DNA of 64,000 bases, taken from assembly GCF_000747665.1 (NCBI RefSeq), contig NZ_BBKT01000001.1, positions 1 through 64,000 on the forward strand, read 5' to 3'. Origin of the DNA: Thermoanaerobacterium saccharolyticum (GTDB lineage Bacteria; Bacillota; Thermoanaerobacteria; Thermoanaerobacterales; Thermoanaerobacteraceae). Under the pieces are notes generated by a model. That model saw only the letters and a list, made by a program, of their open reading frames with translations, was not told the DNA's origin and searched no databases. A program made the translations under genes and the position numbers. Shown here one piece after another: positions 63,809 to 64,000 of this stretch (positions within the stretch are counted from its first letter, which is position 1; every line of letters starts with the position of its first letter).

Positions 63809-64000
63809 TCAGTCTGGAAATAGCTCATCGATTTTTTCTTTTTCCATCAATTCTAAAAATGGCTTATCTATAAAATCTGCATCGTTGTAAGTTGAAATAT
63901 CTTTGTAAAATTCTTGGTCATAATTTCTCGTTTTAATCACAACAGGCATAGGTACAGCATGACCCAAAATTAAAGCTTGTTGCTTTTGATCAAGGCTTGC
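63809..64000 (-). CDS. HerA-like ATPase, C-terminal end (partial)
   Basis: The last 63 codons of a gene that starts beyond the window. The fragment begins ASLDQKQQALILGHAVPMPV and ends DELFPD. The pattern of a Gln-rich turn, LILGHAVPMPVVIKTR and a short acidic tail fits the C-terminus of HerA-type DNA translocases (DUF87 family). Adjacent sbcD and sbcC support a DNA end-processing unit. Identification from a fragment is tentative. Confidence 0.65.
   Translation of the reverse strand, partial: ASLDQKQQALILGHAVPMPVVIKTRNYDQEFYKDISTYNDADFIDKPFLELMEKEKIDELFPD

Overview
The window looks like ordinary chromosome from a low-GC, endospore-forming, anaerobic Firmicute. The closest match I can infer from gene content and order is Thermoanaerobacterium, Thermoanaerobacter or a related Clostridia genus. 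The inference rests on AT-rich sequence, strong GGAGG ribosome binding sites with frequent TTG and GTG starts, a large set of sporulation genes, and a non-oxygen-dependent core metabolism. No rRNA, tRNA, CRISPR array, insertion sequence or prophage is visible.

Layout, plus strand 1-49971: recN (3' part), spoIVB, spo0A, steA, steB, two glycosyltransferase-type genes, a DUF3866 gene, a hidden small minus-strand ORF resembling mciZ, nudF, an endonuclease Q family gene, spoIIM, a catalytically degenerate xerD, dacF, spoIIAA-spoIIAB-sigF, a small membrane ORF, a dodecin, spoVAC-AD-AE, a CCA-enzyme family gene, an M50 protease, scpA-scpB, a DUF2953 gene, ytfJ/gerW, a second sporulation-type D,D-carboxypeptidase, a two-gene redox pair, rluB, a GNAT gene, speE-speB, an oadA-like carboxyltransferase, a LysM protein, an unrecognised minus-strand gene with an RNase H-like N-terminus, surE, an RpiR-type regulator, a histidine phosphatase, a BaiN-type flavoprotein, an unknown membrane protein, aroH-cmk as one frame, plsC, ispH, an S1-domain gene, speD, cheR, miaB, a ylbF-like gene, mutS-mutL-miaA-hfq, proC, rnhA, an intact tyrosine recombinase and lexA. 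Minus strand 49995-64000: a methionine gamma-lyase family gene, spoVK, asnS, purB, an aspartate aminotransferase, a PHP phosphoesterase, spoVS, ymdB, rny, sbcC, sbcD and the 3' end of a HerA-like ATPase gene.

The genes fall into a few working groups. Sporulation control and engulfment: Spo0A, SpoIIAA/AB/SigF, SpoIVB, SpoIIM, SpoVA, SpoVK, SpoVS, YtfJ, the D,D-carboxypeptidases, and perhaps MciZ. DNA repair and chromosome handling: RecN, EndoQ, MutS/MutL, LexA, SbcCD with HerA, ScpAB, Xer-type recombinases. RNA processing: RNase Y, MiaA/MiaB, Hfq, RluB, RNase H, S1 protein. Polyamine synthesis: SpeE, SpeB, SpeD. The order recN-steA-steB...nudF...xerD...scpA-scpB...rluB...cmk parallels the order I recall in mycobacteria, with sporulation genes interleaved.

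A major caveat applies to the reading frames. I count 19 places in 13 genes where a conserved protein is broken by exactly one extra base, nearly always in an A or T run of 7-10. Removing that base restores a family-typical protein every time, and the restored gene lengths I computed are whole numbers of codons. The uniform +1 sign, and the presence of essential genes such as scpA, plsC and rny among those hit, point to homopolymer over-calling in the assembly rather than real pseudogenes. I give these genes as single spans.

I found no clearly new defence or mobile system. The strongest leads are the hidden mciZ-like ORF, the dead XerD at the conserved xerD locus, the orphan RNase H-like/zinc-ribbon protein, the cysteine-rich redox pair, a perfect 18-bp inverted repeat before the intact recombinase, and the aroH-cmk fusion.
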